A DNA stretch of 64,000 nt, taken from JAHEEL01 sp963836085. GTDB taxonomy: Bacteria; Actinomycetota; Acidimicrobiia; Spongiisociales; UBA5794. The notes beneath the pieces were generated by a model that worked only from the letters and a program-made list of their open reading frames with translations, ran no database searches and was not told where the DNA came from. The first letter of the stretch is position 1. Each line of letters starts with the position of its first letter. The DNA lies in the NCBI GenBank assembly GCA_963836085.1, contig CAWIHT010000003.1, forward strand, positions 44,373 to 108,372, in the 5' to 3' direction. Positions 48,267 to 55,858 of this stretch are shown here, piece by piece. A program made the translations under genes and the position numbers.

Positions 48267-49922
48267 ATGCTCCGTCGCCCATCGTTTGGTGGACTGCTCG
48301 GCGCGCTCGTCTTCTTCTGGTTCTCCCTCGGACCCTCACTGCTCCCGCGGTGGTGGGTGATGCAGATCGTGATTTCCGGACTGACTGCAGCTATCGGCTA
48401 CGCGGTCGGTACGACGCTTGAGTCTGTGCTGCGAGCCGTCCTCCGCCATTCCGCAGGCACCGCGATACCGCCCGGGGTCACGAAGGGAGCGTGGACCGGC
48501 CTCGGACTGGCTGGTCTCACCTGCATCGGTATCGGCCTCGCTCGCTGGCCATCGGTCCAGAACGCTTCTCGCGATCTCGTCGGACTTGAACATGTGTCGG
48601 GAACGATCGTGGTCGCAATCGCTGGGGTGTCACTTGTCCTGTTCCTGCTCGTGGTTGCGCTGGGACGCTTCGCGCTGTTCCTCGTGAGAAATGCGGAACG
48701 ATTCGCTCAACGCTTCATGCCGCGGGCACTCGCGTGGTTGGTGACGATCGTGCTCCTCACGCTGCTGGTCGTGTTCCTCAGCGTCGATGTCGTTGAGAAG
48801 GGCATGGTCGGCTTCGTCGACGACCGATTTGGCTCCGCCGATACGGGTACAGCACCGGGCGTCGAGGAACCGGTAGACCCGGAGTATTCGGGAAGCCCGG
48901 AGTCCATCGTCGCGTGGGAGACACTCGGCCTCGAGGGCCGAAACTTCGTGGCGGGCGCTCCGACGCCCGCTGAGATCGCCGCCTTCTCGGCGAACGGTTC
49001 TCCGGCAACTCCGATCCGGGTCTATGCCGGACTCGATTCGGCGGCGACCCTCGACCAACGTGCGGCCCTCGTTGTCCTCGAACTCGACCGAACAAAGGCC
49101 GCAGAACGAGCCGCAGTGGTCGTGGTGACCACGACGGGTACGGGTTGGGTTGACCCGGATGCCGCCGAGGCCATCGAGTTCATGTACGGCGGCGACACAG
49201 CGATCGCAGCCATGCAGTACTCGTTCCTTCCGAGCTGGATTCAATTCCTCGTCGGGACCGAACTCGCCGGCGAGGCCGGGGCCGCGATCAACGCCGCGGT
49301 TTACGCCTGGTGGGATGCGCTTGAGGAGCCGCGACCGAAGCTCCTCCTCTTTGGTGAGAGCCTCGGGTCGCTGGGTCTCGAGACGGCCCTTGCCGGCGCG
49401 TCGCTGGATGAGTCGCTTGCGACGCTGAGTCGATCGAACGGTGTGCTGATGACCGGTCCAACCGCCTCCAATCCAATCTGGCAGCAACTCTCCGAGGCCC
49501 GGGATGCCGATTCCCCGGTCTGGAAGCCGCTGTACGACGGCGGATCGACGGTACGTGCAGCGAATCAGCCGCAAGATCCGCCAACGGCCGGCGCGGCATC
49601 ATGGGAGCAGCCTCGCACGCTCTACTTCCATCATCCTTCCGATCCCGTCGGGTATTGGAATCTGAGGACGCTCTGGTCGCGTCCCGAGTGGGTGAACGAT
49701 CCGATCGGCTACGACGTCTCACCCGAAGTCACGTGGTTCCCGATCGTGACCTGGGGTCAGGTGTCCGCGGACCTCATCGCCGGATTCAGTGCAGGCCCAG
49801 GTTTCGGCCACAACTACTCCGTGAGCTTCGTGAGCGGCTGGGCGGCGGTTGCACCGCCCGACACCTGGACCGACGACGACACCGCCCGGCTCAGCGAGCA
49901 CCTCGACGCCGGAACCGAGTAG
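48267..49922 (+). CDS. Membrane alpha/beta-hydrolase (DUF2319 type)
   Basis: A 551-residue protein of an actinobacterial membrane-hydrolase family. About four N-terminal helices (residues 10-30, 32-50, 70-95, 115-145, 155-180) are followed by an extracellular or cytosolic hydrolase domain. The nucleophile motif is LFGESLGSLG, and a late GFGHNY near residue 517 supplies a candidate catalytic His. The start ATG 48267 has GAGGAG at 6 nt; the frame extends upstream without support. The family is thought to act on lipids, but no substrate is known. Confidence 0.83.
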   Translation: MLRRPSFGGLLGALVFFWFSLGPSLLPRWWVMQIVISGLTAAIGYAVGTTLESVLRAVLRHSAGTAIPPGVTKGAWTGLGLAGLTCIGIGLARWPSVQNASRDLVGLEHVSGTIVVAIAGVSLVLFLLVVALGRFALFLVRNAERFAQRFMPRALAWLVTIVLLTLLVVFLSVDVVEKGMVGFVDDRFGSADTGTAPGVEEPVDPEYSGSPESIVAWETLGLEGRNFVAGAPTPAEIAAFSANGSPATPIRVYAGLDSAATLDQRAALVVLELDRTKAAERAAVVVVTTTGTGWVDPDAAEAIEFMYGGDTAIAAMQYSFLPSWIQFLVGTELAGEAGAAINAAVYAWWDALEEPRPKLLLFGESLGSLGLETALAGASLDESLATLSRSNGVLMTGPTASNPIWQQLSEARDADSPVWKPLYDGGSTVRAANQPQDPPTAGAASWEQPRTLYFHHPSDPVGYWNLRTLWSRPEWVNDPIGYDVSPEVTWFPIVTWGQVSADLIAGFSAGPGFGHNYSVSFVSGWAAVAPPDTWTDDDTARLSEHLDAGTE

Positions 49923-49974
49923 TTACGGCAATCATGAACGTGAGCCTCGCGAAGGTCGTTAGCGTCTCTCCGGC

Positions 49975-50859
49975 ATGGAATTGAACGGACGCACAACACC
50001 GTTGTGGCTTGAGAGGCCGGCCCGCATCTTCACCGAGATGCGGATCGAACTGCGCCAAGACAACATCGTGCTCGTCGCTGCAGGAGTAGCGTTTTACGCC
50101 GTCCTGGCGGTCCTCCCTGCCCTCTTCATCGCCGTGTCCCTCTACGGCTTGTTCACCGACCTCGCCGAGGCGGAGCGCCAGATCGAGTCGATCCTCGACG
50201 TTCTTCCCGGGTCGACGGCGGGAATCCTCGAGACGCAGATGCGATCGATCGCTCGTGCGTCCGAGACGCACCTCAGTATCGGATTCGCCGTCTCGCTCCT
50301 TGCGTTCGCCTGGACGGTCTCGAACGCCACACGTGCTGTGGTGCGGGGGGTCAAGATCGCCTATGACCAGGAAGAGGGCCGCTCCATCCTCGAGCGCCGA
50401 GACGTGGCGATCGGGGCCACGTTTGCGGTCATCGTGGTCACCGTCATCGCCCTCGCCATCATCGCCGCGGTCCCCGTCTGGCTCCAACGGTTCGACCCGA
50501 CGGACGCCATCGTGACGTTCGGCAACTTCCGCTGGATCCTGGTCGGTCTGGGCTTTGCCGCGATTGCCTCACTCCTCTACCGGTACGCACCGCCCGAGCG
50601 CCCCGACGGTTGGCGCAGCGTCGTGCCCGGCACGGTGATCGCGACTGCGGTGTGGACGGTCACATCGATCGGCTTCTCACTGTACGTCTCGTCCTTCGGC
50701 CGCTACAACGAAACGTACGGCACCCTCGGTGCCGCGGTCGTGTTGCTGCTCTGGTTCTGGTTCACGGCACTCGCGATCCTCATCGGAGCCGAGTTGAATG
50801 AAGCCATCATCATGACCCGAAGGCCTGACCCCGACGGCCCGGTCCCGTCCGATGCCTGA
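49975..50859 (+). CDS. YihY/UPF0761 family membrane protein
   Basis: A 294-residue polytopic protein with about six helices, formerly called RNase BN. The VLVAAGVAFYAVLAVLPALF segment, then SIGFAVSLLAFAWTVSNATRAV and LGAAVVLLLWFWFTALAILIGAELN, match the family. It is a transporter-like protein of unknown substrate. It lies 52 nt after the membrane hydrolase gene, on the same strand, so they could be cotranscribed, although TAGCGT upstream could serve as its own -10 box. Confidence 0.9.
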   Translation: MELNGRTTPLWLERPARIFTEMRIELRQDNIVLVAAGVAFYAVLAVLPALFIAVSLYGLFTDLAEAERQIESILDVLPGSTAGILETQMRSIARASETHLSIGFAVSLLAFAWTVSNATRAVVRGVKIAYDQEEGRSILERRDVAIGATFAVIVVTVIALAIIAAVPVWLQRFDPTDAIVTFGNFRWILVGLGFAAIASLLYRYAPPERPDGWRSVVPGTVIATAVWTVTSIGFSLYVSSFGRYNETYGTLGAAVVLLLWFWFTALAILIGAELNEAIIMTRRPDPDGPVPSDA

Positions 50860-50971
50860 TCCCAACGGTGACGTCGCGAATCGCCATCGCCGTGCCATCC
50901 AACGATGAATCGCGGTCAAGTCCGCTGATCTCCGGTCGATGACTAGGCATAGTCGATTGGAAGGTCAGACC

Positions 50972-51148
50972 ATGAAGGGGAGAATCACCTGTCACCTCTG
51001 CCAACGAGCCATCGCCGAACACCGGCGGGGCGAGTTGTGCTGGTTGAACGCACTCGCGAGCGGGCTCGTACGGCCGCTCGTGGCGAGTTGGCCGGTCCCC
51101 TTGTCGGATCGATCCGTCACTTCTGAACGCGTCGCCGCAGCGAACTGA
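50972..51148 (+). CDS. Small CxxC protein (58 residues)
   Basis: ATG 50972 is preceded by GGAAGGT at 6 nt. Residues 7-10 and 23 provide three cysteines (CHLCQRAIAEHRRGELC), reminiscent of a small zinc ribbon with His13/His17 as possible ligands. The C-terminal half is hydrophobic but not clearly membrane spanning. It overlaps the 3' end of the opposed 64-residue gene by 32 nt. Function unknown. Confidence 0.5.
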   Translation: MKGRITCHLCQRAIAEHRRGELCWLNALASGLVRPLVASWPVPLSDRSVTSERVAAAN

Positions 51149-51311
51149 CGGATCCAACCTCGAGCTCAGCGAGTTCGGCCCACGTATCCCGCAGACGTCG
51201 ATCGATGTGCGGTTCGGCGTGCCCGCTCGACGCTCGGTGGTAGAGGCCCTGCACCTGGTCGATGAGTGCTCGACGACGAACCTCGACAGCCCGGTTCCGG
51301 TTGGGATTCAT
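51117..51311 (-). CDS. Small basic helical protein (64 residues)
   Basis: ATG 51311 is preceded by TAGGGT with a 7-nt spacer, the leaderless promoter seen at other genes here. The product is helix-rich and basic (RNRAVEVRRRALIDQVQGL, then RRLRDTWAELAELEV) with a C-terminal LRRRVQK. It may bind nucleic acid, but no family is recognised. It is opposed to the CxxC gene. The structured region 51359-51536 lies just upstream of it. Confidence 0.5.
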   Translation of the reverse strand: MNPNRNRAVEVRRRALIDQVQGLYHRASSGHAEPHIDRRLRDTWAELAELEVGSVSSLRRRVQK

Positions 51312-51318
51312 GGCGCGG

Positions 51319-51324
51319 ACCCTA
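51319..51324 (-). promoter_or_regulatory. -10 box TAGGGT of the 64-residue gene
   Basis: TAGGGT with a 7-nt spacer to the ATG at 51311; leaderless pattern. Confidence 0.5.
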
Positions 51325-51358
51325 TCGCTCCGCTGTGACATGTCCGGCTCGCATGTGA

Positions 51359-51536
51359 GCGCATCCAGCGGAGGAATGAAATGCCTGGGTAGGCGGACCG
51401 CTGGATGCGCCGCCATCAACTCTACGCGGCGCAGATCCGGGTGTGCGGGGAACACCCGGAGATAGAGAGGGGCGCACCCGACGGAAAGGAAGCGTCAGGA
51501 AACGTGTGAGGAGTCCTTGGCTATCGTCGGGTGCGC
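51359..51536. ncRNA. Structured intergenic region, candidate regulatory RNA
   Basis: Within 178 nt there are four strong pairings: a 13-bp perfect inverted repeat GCGCATCCAGCGG (51359-51371) with CCGCTGGATGCGC (51398-51410); TGCGCCGC (51406-51413) with GCGGCGCA (51426-51433), which competes with the first; a 9-bp hairpin 51436-51460 with loop GCGGGGA; and a 12-bp repeat GCGCACCCGACG (51472-51483) with CGTCGGGTGCGC (51525-51536), extended inside by AAGGA/TCCTT. No family was recognised and the strand is unknown. The rest of 51312-51645 is empty apart from a tRNA terminator. Confidence 0.5.
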
Positions 51537-51617
51537 TTGATCCCATGGTACCGACATCCGCCGCCCCAGTGTCACCGACACTCCTGCCTGAGCAACCGTC
51601 CTCCGGTCAACGAGAAG

Positions 51618-51638
51618 AACCCCTGCTAGGCAAGGGTT
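51618..51638 (-). terminator. Terminator of the tRNA-Pro gene
   Basis: AACCC-C-TGC / GCA-A-GGGTT hairpin (one mismatch) followed on the minus strand by CTTCTCGTT, 7 nt after the tRNA end. Confidence 0.65.
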
Positions 51639-51645
51639 CTCTCCG

Positions 51646-51720
51646 TCGGGCTGGCCGGATTTGAACCGGCGACCTCTTGACCCCCAGTCAAGCGCGCTAA
51701 CCAACCTGCGCCACAGCCCG
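51646..51720 (-). tRNA. tRNA-Pro (anticodon GGG)
   Basis: A 75-nt cloverleaf read on the minus strand: acceptor arms CGGGCTG/CAGCCCG pair perfectly. The D-arm is GCGC...GCGC, the anticodon stem CTTGA/TCAAG with loop CTGGGGG (anticodon GGG), then a 5-nt variable loop AGGTC, and the T-arm GCCGG/CCGGC with loop TTCAAAT. The discriminator base is A; the CCA end is not encoded. No intron. Confidence 0.96.
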
Positions 51721-51787
51721 CACACCGGCATCCTACCGTCGCTCGACGTGAAGCCTTCAGCTCACGTCGGCCGGACGGCAGGTCTGA

Positions 51788-52372
51788 CTATTCCCCCGTT
51801 TCGAGTTCTTCGACCGCAACGATCACTTCATCGGGGACACCATCCCCGTCGAGGTCGACGCTCACGGCCTCGCCCATTCTCGCCTCGATGTGGTCGAGGA
51901 CGCCATCCCCGTCGAGGTCAATGCCGGACGCCTCGACGACCGTCGTCTCGCCGACATCGGGGAGGCCGTCGCCCGTGGTGTCGTAGGCGATCGTGGTCGT
52001 CTCGACGATGTCGATCGAGTCAGGAGTTCCATCGCCATCGAAGTCCATGATGACCTCCTGGGACACGACACGGGTGCTCACATCCGGGATCCCGTCGCCA
52101 TCGACATCGACAGCGGTCTCGGTGATCGTGGTCTTCTCGACGATGTTGGGCTCACCATCGCCGTTCAGGTCGGTCTCACGGACCTCGGTGCTGGTCACCG
52201 AGACACCATCAGCCACGCCATCCTCGTCGATGTCGATCTCGGAGACGGCCACTTCGCTGACGACGACGCTGTCCACGTCGGCATCAACAGAGACGACTTC
52301 GAACTCGCCGGTGTCCTGAGAGAAGTCCTCGTTGGCAGCCTCGTCGGCGCCATCGTTGAATTCGGAGTCCAT
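51788..52372 (-). CDS. Acidic protein of seven 21-residue calcium-motif repeats
   Basis: A 194-residue protein with no signal peptide or membrane helix, rich in Asp, Glu, Thr and Val. Seven copies of D-x-(D/N)-x-D-G-x-x-(D/N) begin at residues 47, 68, 89, 110, 131, 152 and 173, an exact 21-residue period (for example DVDGDGIPD at 89 and DLDGDGVPD at 173). These are EF-hand-like or thrombospondin-type calcium loops separated by a TxVVE strand-like spacer, expected to stack as a Ca2+-bound solenoid. ATG 52372 has AGAGGT about 5 nt upstream. The C-terminus is complete (EELETGE). No family name is assigned. Confidence 0.75.
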   Translation of the reverse strand: MDSEFNDGADEAANEDFSQDTGEFEVVSVDADVDSVVVSEVAVSEIDIDEDGVADGVSVTSTEVRETDLNGDGEPNIVEKTTITETAVDVDGDGIPDVSTRVVSQEVIMDFDGDGTPDSIDIVETTTIAYDTTGDGLPDVGETTVVEASGIDLDGDGVLDHIEARMGEAVSVDLDGDGVPDEVIVAVEELETGE

Positions 52373-52520
52373 CGCGCTACCTCTGTGTCTCGGGTGCGAG
52401 GATCGTACCGGATTGCCAGAGCTGTATCACATGGGTTCCGCGCCGCAGACAATACGGTGAATATGATCGGCACAGACGCCGGGGAGAGCGGAGCGTCAAC
52501 GCAACCCTTCCGCTGCAGGC

Positions 52521-54155
52521 ATGGGTACCACACCTGATTGGTTCGTCTTGATCATGGGGCTCAGCGGAGGTCTTGCGATCTTCCTCCTCGGCATGGACCG
52601 GACCGTGAGCGGCCTCAAGGGCCTCGCCGGGAATCGGCTGCGAGTGATCCTCGGCCGTCTCGCCGGAAACCGGTGGTACGGAGCCGGGACCGGCGCAGCC
52701 ATCACCGCGGTCATCCAGTCCTCGAGTGTCACGACCGTCGTCGTGGTCGGACTCGTCTCGGCCGGGGCCATGACGCTACTGATGTCCGTCGGTGTCATCT
52801 TCGGAGCCAACGTGGGGACGACCATCACGGCCCAGATCATCGCGTTCAACGTCACCAAGTACGCGCTGGCGGTCGTCGCGGTCGGATTCGCCGTCGGGTT
52901 CTTTGCCAGGAGTGAGCGCGTTGAGCGGATCGGCCGGACCGTACTCGGGCTGGGCCTCGTCTTCTTCGGCATGTCAATCATGGGGATCGCCATGGAACCG
53001 CTCCAGGAACACCAGGGCTTCCTCGACGCCATGGCCTCGATCTCAAACGTTTGGATTGGCATTGCGCTCGGCGCGATATTCACCGCGCTGGTCCAGTCGT
53101 CGTCAGCGACCACGGCCATCGTCATCGCAATGGCAGCCACCGGCCTCGTCTCTCTCGAACTCGCCATCGCGTTGGTGCTCGGAGCCAACATCGGCACCTC
53201 CGTCACCGCCCAACTCGCCGCGATCGGCAAGCCGGTCGAGGCGAAGCGGGTCGCCATGGTCCACACGATGTTCAACGTCCTCGGAGTCCTCATCTGGATC
53301 CCCTTCATCCAGATCCTCGCATCGCTCGCGCTCCGCCTCTCCCCCGCCGATGACATTCCACGGCAGATCGCATGGGCCCACACCGTCTTCAACGTGGCAA
53401 ACCTCTTCGTCTTCATCTGGTTCACGCACTGGTTCGCCAGGGCTGCGACGGCGTTGATCAGGGAACGCCCCGACGACAGCACGGAGGTGAAGGCGCGCTA
53501 CCTCAGCGATGATCTCCTTGCGACGCCCTCGATCGCCCTCGACCGAGCCCGGATGGAGATCGCCCGCATGGGGTCCAGGGTCAGGGACATGGTCGAGGCC
53601 GGCATCTCTGCAGCGCTCTCGGGTTCAGCCGACGACCTGACTACGGTCGAGGCCGCAGACGACGAGGTCGATGCACTCCACGCCCAGGTCGTTGCCTACC
53701 TCGGGCGAATCTCCGAGACCGGGATCACACGCGAACAGACCAGCGAACTGCTGGGTCTCCTCGAGGCGGCAGGAGATATCGAAGCGATCGGGGATGCCGT
53801 CGAGACCAACCTCGTCACCGACGGCCGTCGGAGGCTCGACGCGGGAATCGTGGTCTCGCCATCCACTGAGGCCCTCATCAACGACCTGGCTGCTGAGGTG
53901 ATCACGGCCGTGGACATCGCGGTTGGCGCCGTTGGTCGCGGCAGCCAGGAAGCCGCCCGCCAGGCGATCGACATGAAACCTGAGATCTCGGCAATGACCG
54001 CCGACGTACGAGAGCACCAACTCGAGAGGCTCACCGCCCAGGAACCGGATCGCGTTGACGCCTACCGCATCGAGGCCGACATCATCGAGGATCTGAAGCG
54101 GATCTACTACTACGCGAAGCGCGCGGCCCGTGTCGGCGTCCCCGACGGCCGATGA
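52521..54155 (+). CDS. Na+/phosphate cotransporter with PhoU-like tail
   Basis: A 544-residue protein of the NptA/NaPi-II family. Two inverted repeats carry the QSSS motif, in AVIQSSSVTTVVVVGL (about residue 68) and ALVQSSSATTAIVIAM (about 195), within about eight helices. The C-terminal 200 residues are a PhoU-like helical domain (MEIARMGSRVRDMVEAGI). It imports phosphate coupled to sodium. No obvious Shine-Dalgarno precedes ATG 52521; GTACCACACC just after may not be functional. It is opposed to the calcium-repeat gene and the tRNA. Confidence 0.92.
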   Translation: MGTTPDWFVLIMGLSGGLAIFLLGMDRTVSGLKGLAGNRLRVILGRLAGNRWYGAGTGAAITAVIQSSSVTTVVVVGLVSAGAMTLLMSVGVIFGANVGTTITAQIIAFNVTKYALAVVAVGFAVGFFARSERVERIGRTVLGLGLVFFGMSIMGIAMEPLQEHQGFLDAMASISNVWIGIALGAIFTALVQSSSATTAIVIAMAATGLVSLELAIALVLGANIGTSVTAQLAAIGKPVEAKRVAMVHTMFNVLGVLIWIPFIQILASLALRLSPADDIPRQIAWAHTVFNVANLFVFIWFTHWFARAATALIRERPDDSTEVKARYLSDDLLATPSIALDRARMEIARMGSRVRDMVEAGISAALSGSADDLTTVEAADDEVDALHAQVVAYLGRISETGITREQTSELLGLLEAAGDIEAIGDAVETNLVTDGRRRLDAGIVVSPSTEALINDLAAEVITAVDIAVGAVGRGSQEAARQAIDMKPEISAMTADVREHQLERLTAQEPDRVDAYRIEADIIEDLKRIYYYAKRAARVGVPDGR

Positions 54156-54173
54156 TCAGAATCGCTCCGGCGG

Positions 54174-54329
54174 CTATCCGGCAAGCGAGTCTACGGCCCA
54201 GGCAATCCCCTGAACCAGGCGCCAGCCAAGATAGAGAGCGACAGCGCCGACCAGCAGCATGAATCCGATGGGCCACCGGTCACGTGACTCCGATTCGGCT
54301 TCGGACTCATGCTGGTCGTCCGTGCTCAT
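54174..54329 (-). CDS. Small single-helix membrane protein coupled to the acyl-CoA carboxyltransferase gene
   Basis: A 51-residue protein too short for usual ORF lists. It begins MSTDDQHESEAESESRD (acidic, residues 1-17), then RWPIGFMLLVGAVALYLGWR, one clear transmembrane helix, and ends AWAVDSLAG. Its ATG overlaps the stop of the carboxyltransferase gene by 4 nt (ATGA at 54326-54329), the coupling seen across this window. In actinobacteria a small epsilon subunit often follows the acyl-CoA carboxylase beta gene, but those are soluble; the helix here suggests a membrane link instead. Function unproven. Confidence 0.7.
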   Translation of the reverse strand: MSTDDQHESEAESESRDRWPIGFMLLVGAVALYLGWRLVQGIAWAVDSLAG

Positions 54330-55858
54330 ACCGGAGGGATGCCGTGGCGCCGCGAGGAAAACTCCCGATCCTTCCTGGATGCATACCGCAGCCGCATGGT
54401 CAGCTCGCGCCTCAAATCCTCCGGCTGTATCACGGCATCGACGACAACCTCCGACGCGAGCCGCAGCAGATCGACGTCCTCGATGTACTCAGCCCGACGG
54501 GCCTCGACGAACGCTTCACGCTCCTCCTCAGGCAACGACTCGATCTTGTTGAAGTAGACCGCGTTGATCGCTGCTTCCGGCCCCATGACCGCGATCTCCG
54601 CGGTCGGGAGGGCGAGGGTTGCATCGGGGCGGAAACCGGGACCTGAAAACGCGTACAGGCCGGCGCCGTACGCCTTCCGGACAACAACCGAGATTCGCGG
54701 CACCGTTGCTTCGGCGATCGCAGTGAGCATCTTCGCCCCCGCCCGGATAATGCCTTGGCGCTCGACCTCAGTCCCAATCATGAACCCCGGGACATCGGCG
54801 AAGTAGAGCAGCGGGATGTTCATGGCGTCGCAGAGCCACATGAACCGCGCCGACTTGTCGGCAGAGTCCACGAACAAGACACCCCCAAGGTGCTTCGGTT
54901 GCGACGCGACGATGCCGACCGGCTTGCCGTCCAGGAGGGCGAATGCGGTGATGATCTCGCGCGCGTACCGCTCCTTGATCTCGAAGAGTGTTCCGGCGTC
55001 GACGATTCCCTTCAGGAACTCCGTCATGTCGTAGACGGCCTTCGGATCCTCCGGCAGGACGTCCGTCGGGCGGAACCCCTCCTCAGGCGGTTCGGGGGCA
55101 TACGCGGGAGGAAGGACACGGGTGTGGTCGGCGACGTAGCTGAAGTACTGTTGCGCCCACGCAATCGCTTCCTCGTCGCTCGTCACGAGGGCGTCTCCGC
55201 ATCCGGACACTTCGCAGTGCATGCGCGCGCCGCCCATCTCCTCGAGCGTGGCCTCCTCGCCGATCACCATCTGAGCCATCCTCGGCGATCCGAGATACAT
55301 CGAGGCGCGCCCATCGACCATCACCACGACGTCGCAGAACGACGGGATGTAGGCGCCACCGGCAGCCGAAGGGCCGAACAGGCAACAGATCTGCGGGACG
55401 CGGCCCGAGAGGCGGATCTGGTTGTAGAAGATCTTGCCGGCGCCCCGGCGTCCCGGGAAGAGATCGACCTGATCGGTGATCCTGGCACCGGCCGAATCGA
55501 CGAGGAAGAAGACCGGGAGCCGCTCGTCGTAGGCGGCCTCGAGCGCTCGGATGATCTTCTCGACGGTGAGGCGACCCCAACTGCCGGCCTTCACTGTTGG
55601 GTCGTTGGCGATCACCATCACTGGTCGAGCGTCGATCGCCCCCCTGCCGGTAACGACGGCGTCAGCACCGTGGTCCACCGTCTCGGCGTTCGCGAGCAGT
55701 CCGTCCTCGACAAAAGAACCCGGATCGCAGAGCAGATCCACGCGGTCGCGCACGAAGAGCTTCCCGCGCTCTCTCAGCTGATCGTGGTATCGCTCCGGTC
55801 CTCCCGTCGCAGCCCGGTCCGTTTCGATGTGGAACCGGTCGCTCAGGGAACCAGTCAC
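54326..55858 (-). CDS. Acyl-CoA carboxylase beta subunit (carboxyltransferase)
   Basis: A 510-residue carboxyltransferase of the PccB/MmdA type. The N-terminal domain contains FVEDGLLANAETVDHGADAVVTGRG, the acyl-CoA oxyanion glycines are in PSAAGGAYIPSF and the C-terminal one is in VVVRKAYGAGLYAFSGPG. It transfers carboxyl from carboxybiotin to propionyl-CoA, or runs the reverse decarboxylation. The alpha (biotin) subunit is not in the window. It overlaps the der stop by 4 nt. The substrate class (propionyl, acetyl or methylmalonyl) cannot be fixed by eye. Confidence 0.9.
   Translation of the reverse strand: MTGSLSDRFHIETDRAATGGPERYHDQLRERGKLFVRDRVDLLCDPGSFVEDGLLANAETVDHGADAVVTGRGAIDARPVMVIANDPTVKAGSWGRLTVEKIIRALEAAYDERLPVFFLVDSAGARITDQVDLFPGRRGAGKIFYNQIRLSGRVPQICCLFGPSAAGGAYIPSFCDVVVMVDGRASMYLGSPRMAQMVIGEEATLEEMGGARMHCEVSGCGDALVTSDEEAIAWAQQYFSYVADHTRVLPPAYAPEPPEEGFRPTDVLPEDPKAVYDMTEFLKGIVDAGTLFEIKERYAREIITAFALLDGKPVGIVASQPKHLGGVLFVDSADKSARFMWLCDAMNIPLLYFADVPGFMIGTEVERQGIIRAGAKMLTAIAEATVPRISVVVRKAYGAGLYAFSGPGFRPDATLALPTAEIAVMGPEAAINAVYFNKIESLPEEEREAFVEARRAEYIEDVDLLRLASEVVVDAVIQPEDLRRELTMRLRYASRKDREFSSRRHGIPPV

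Noticed and set aside
51436..51460. Hairpin with GCGGGGA loop as a possible ydaO (cyclic-di-AMP) riboswitch.
   Set aside because: The GGGGAA string alone is not diagnostic; the nested architecture and the remaining conserved boxes are absent, and no cell-wall hydrolase gene follows.
54174..54329. OadG/MmdD-type delta subunit of a sodium-pumping decarboxylase.
   Set aside because: The helix is near the C-terminus rather than the N-terminus and no Pro/Ala-rich tail or beta (MmdB) subunit is nearby.
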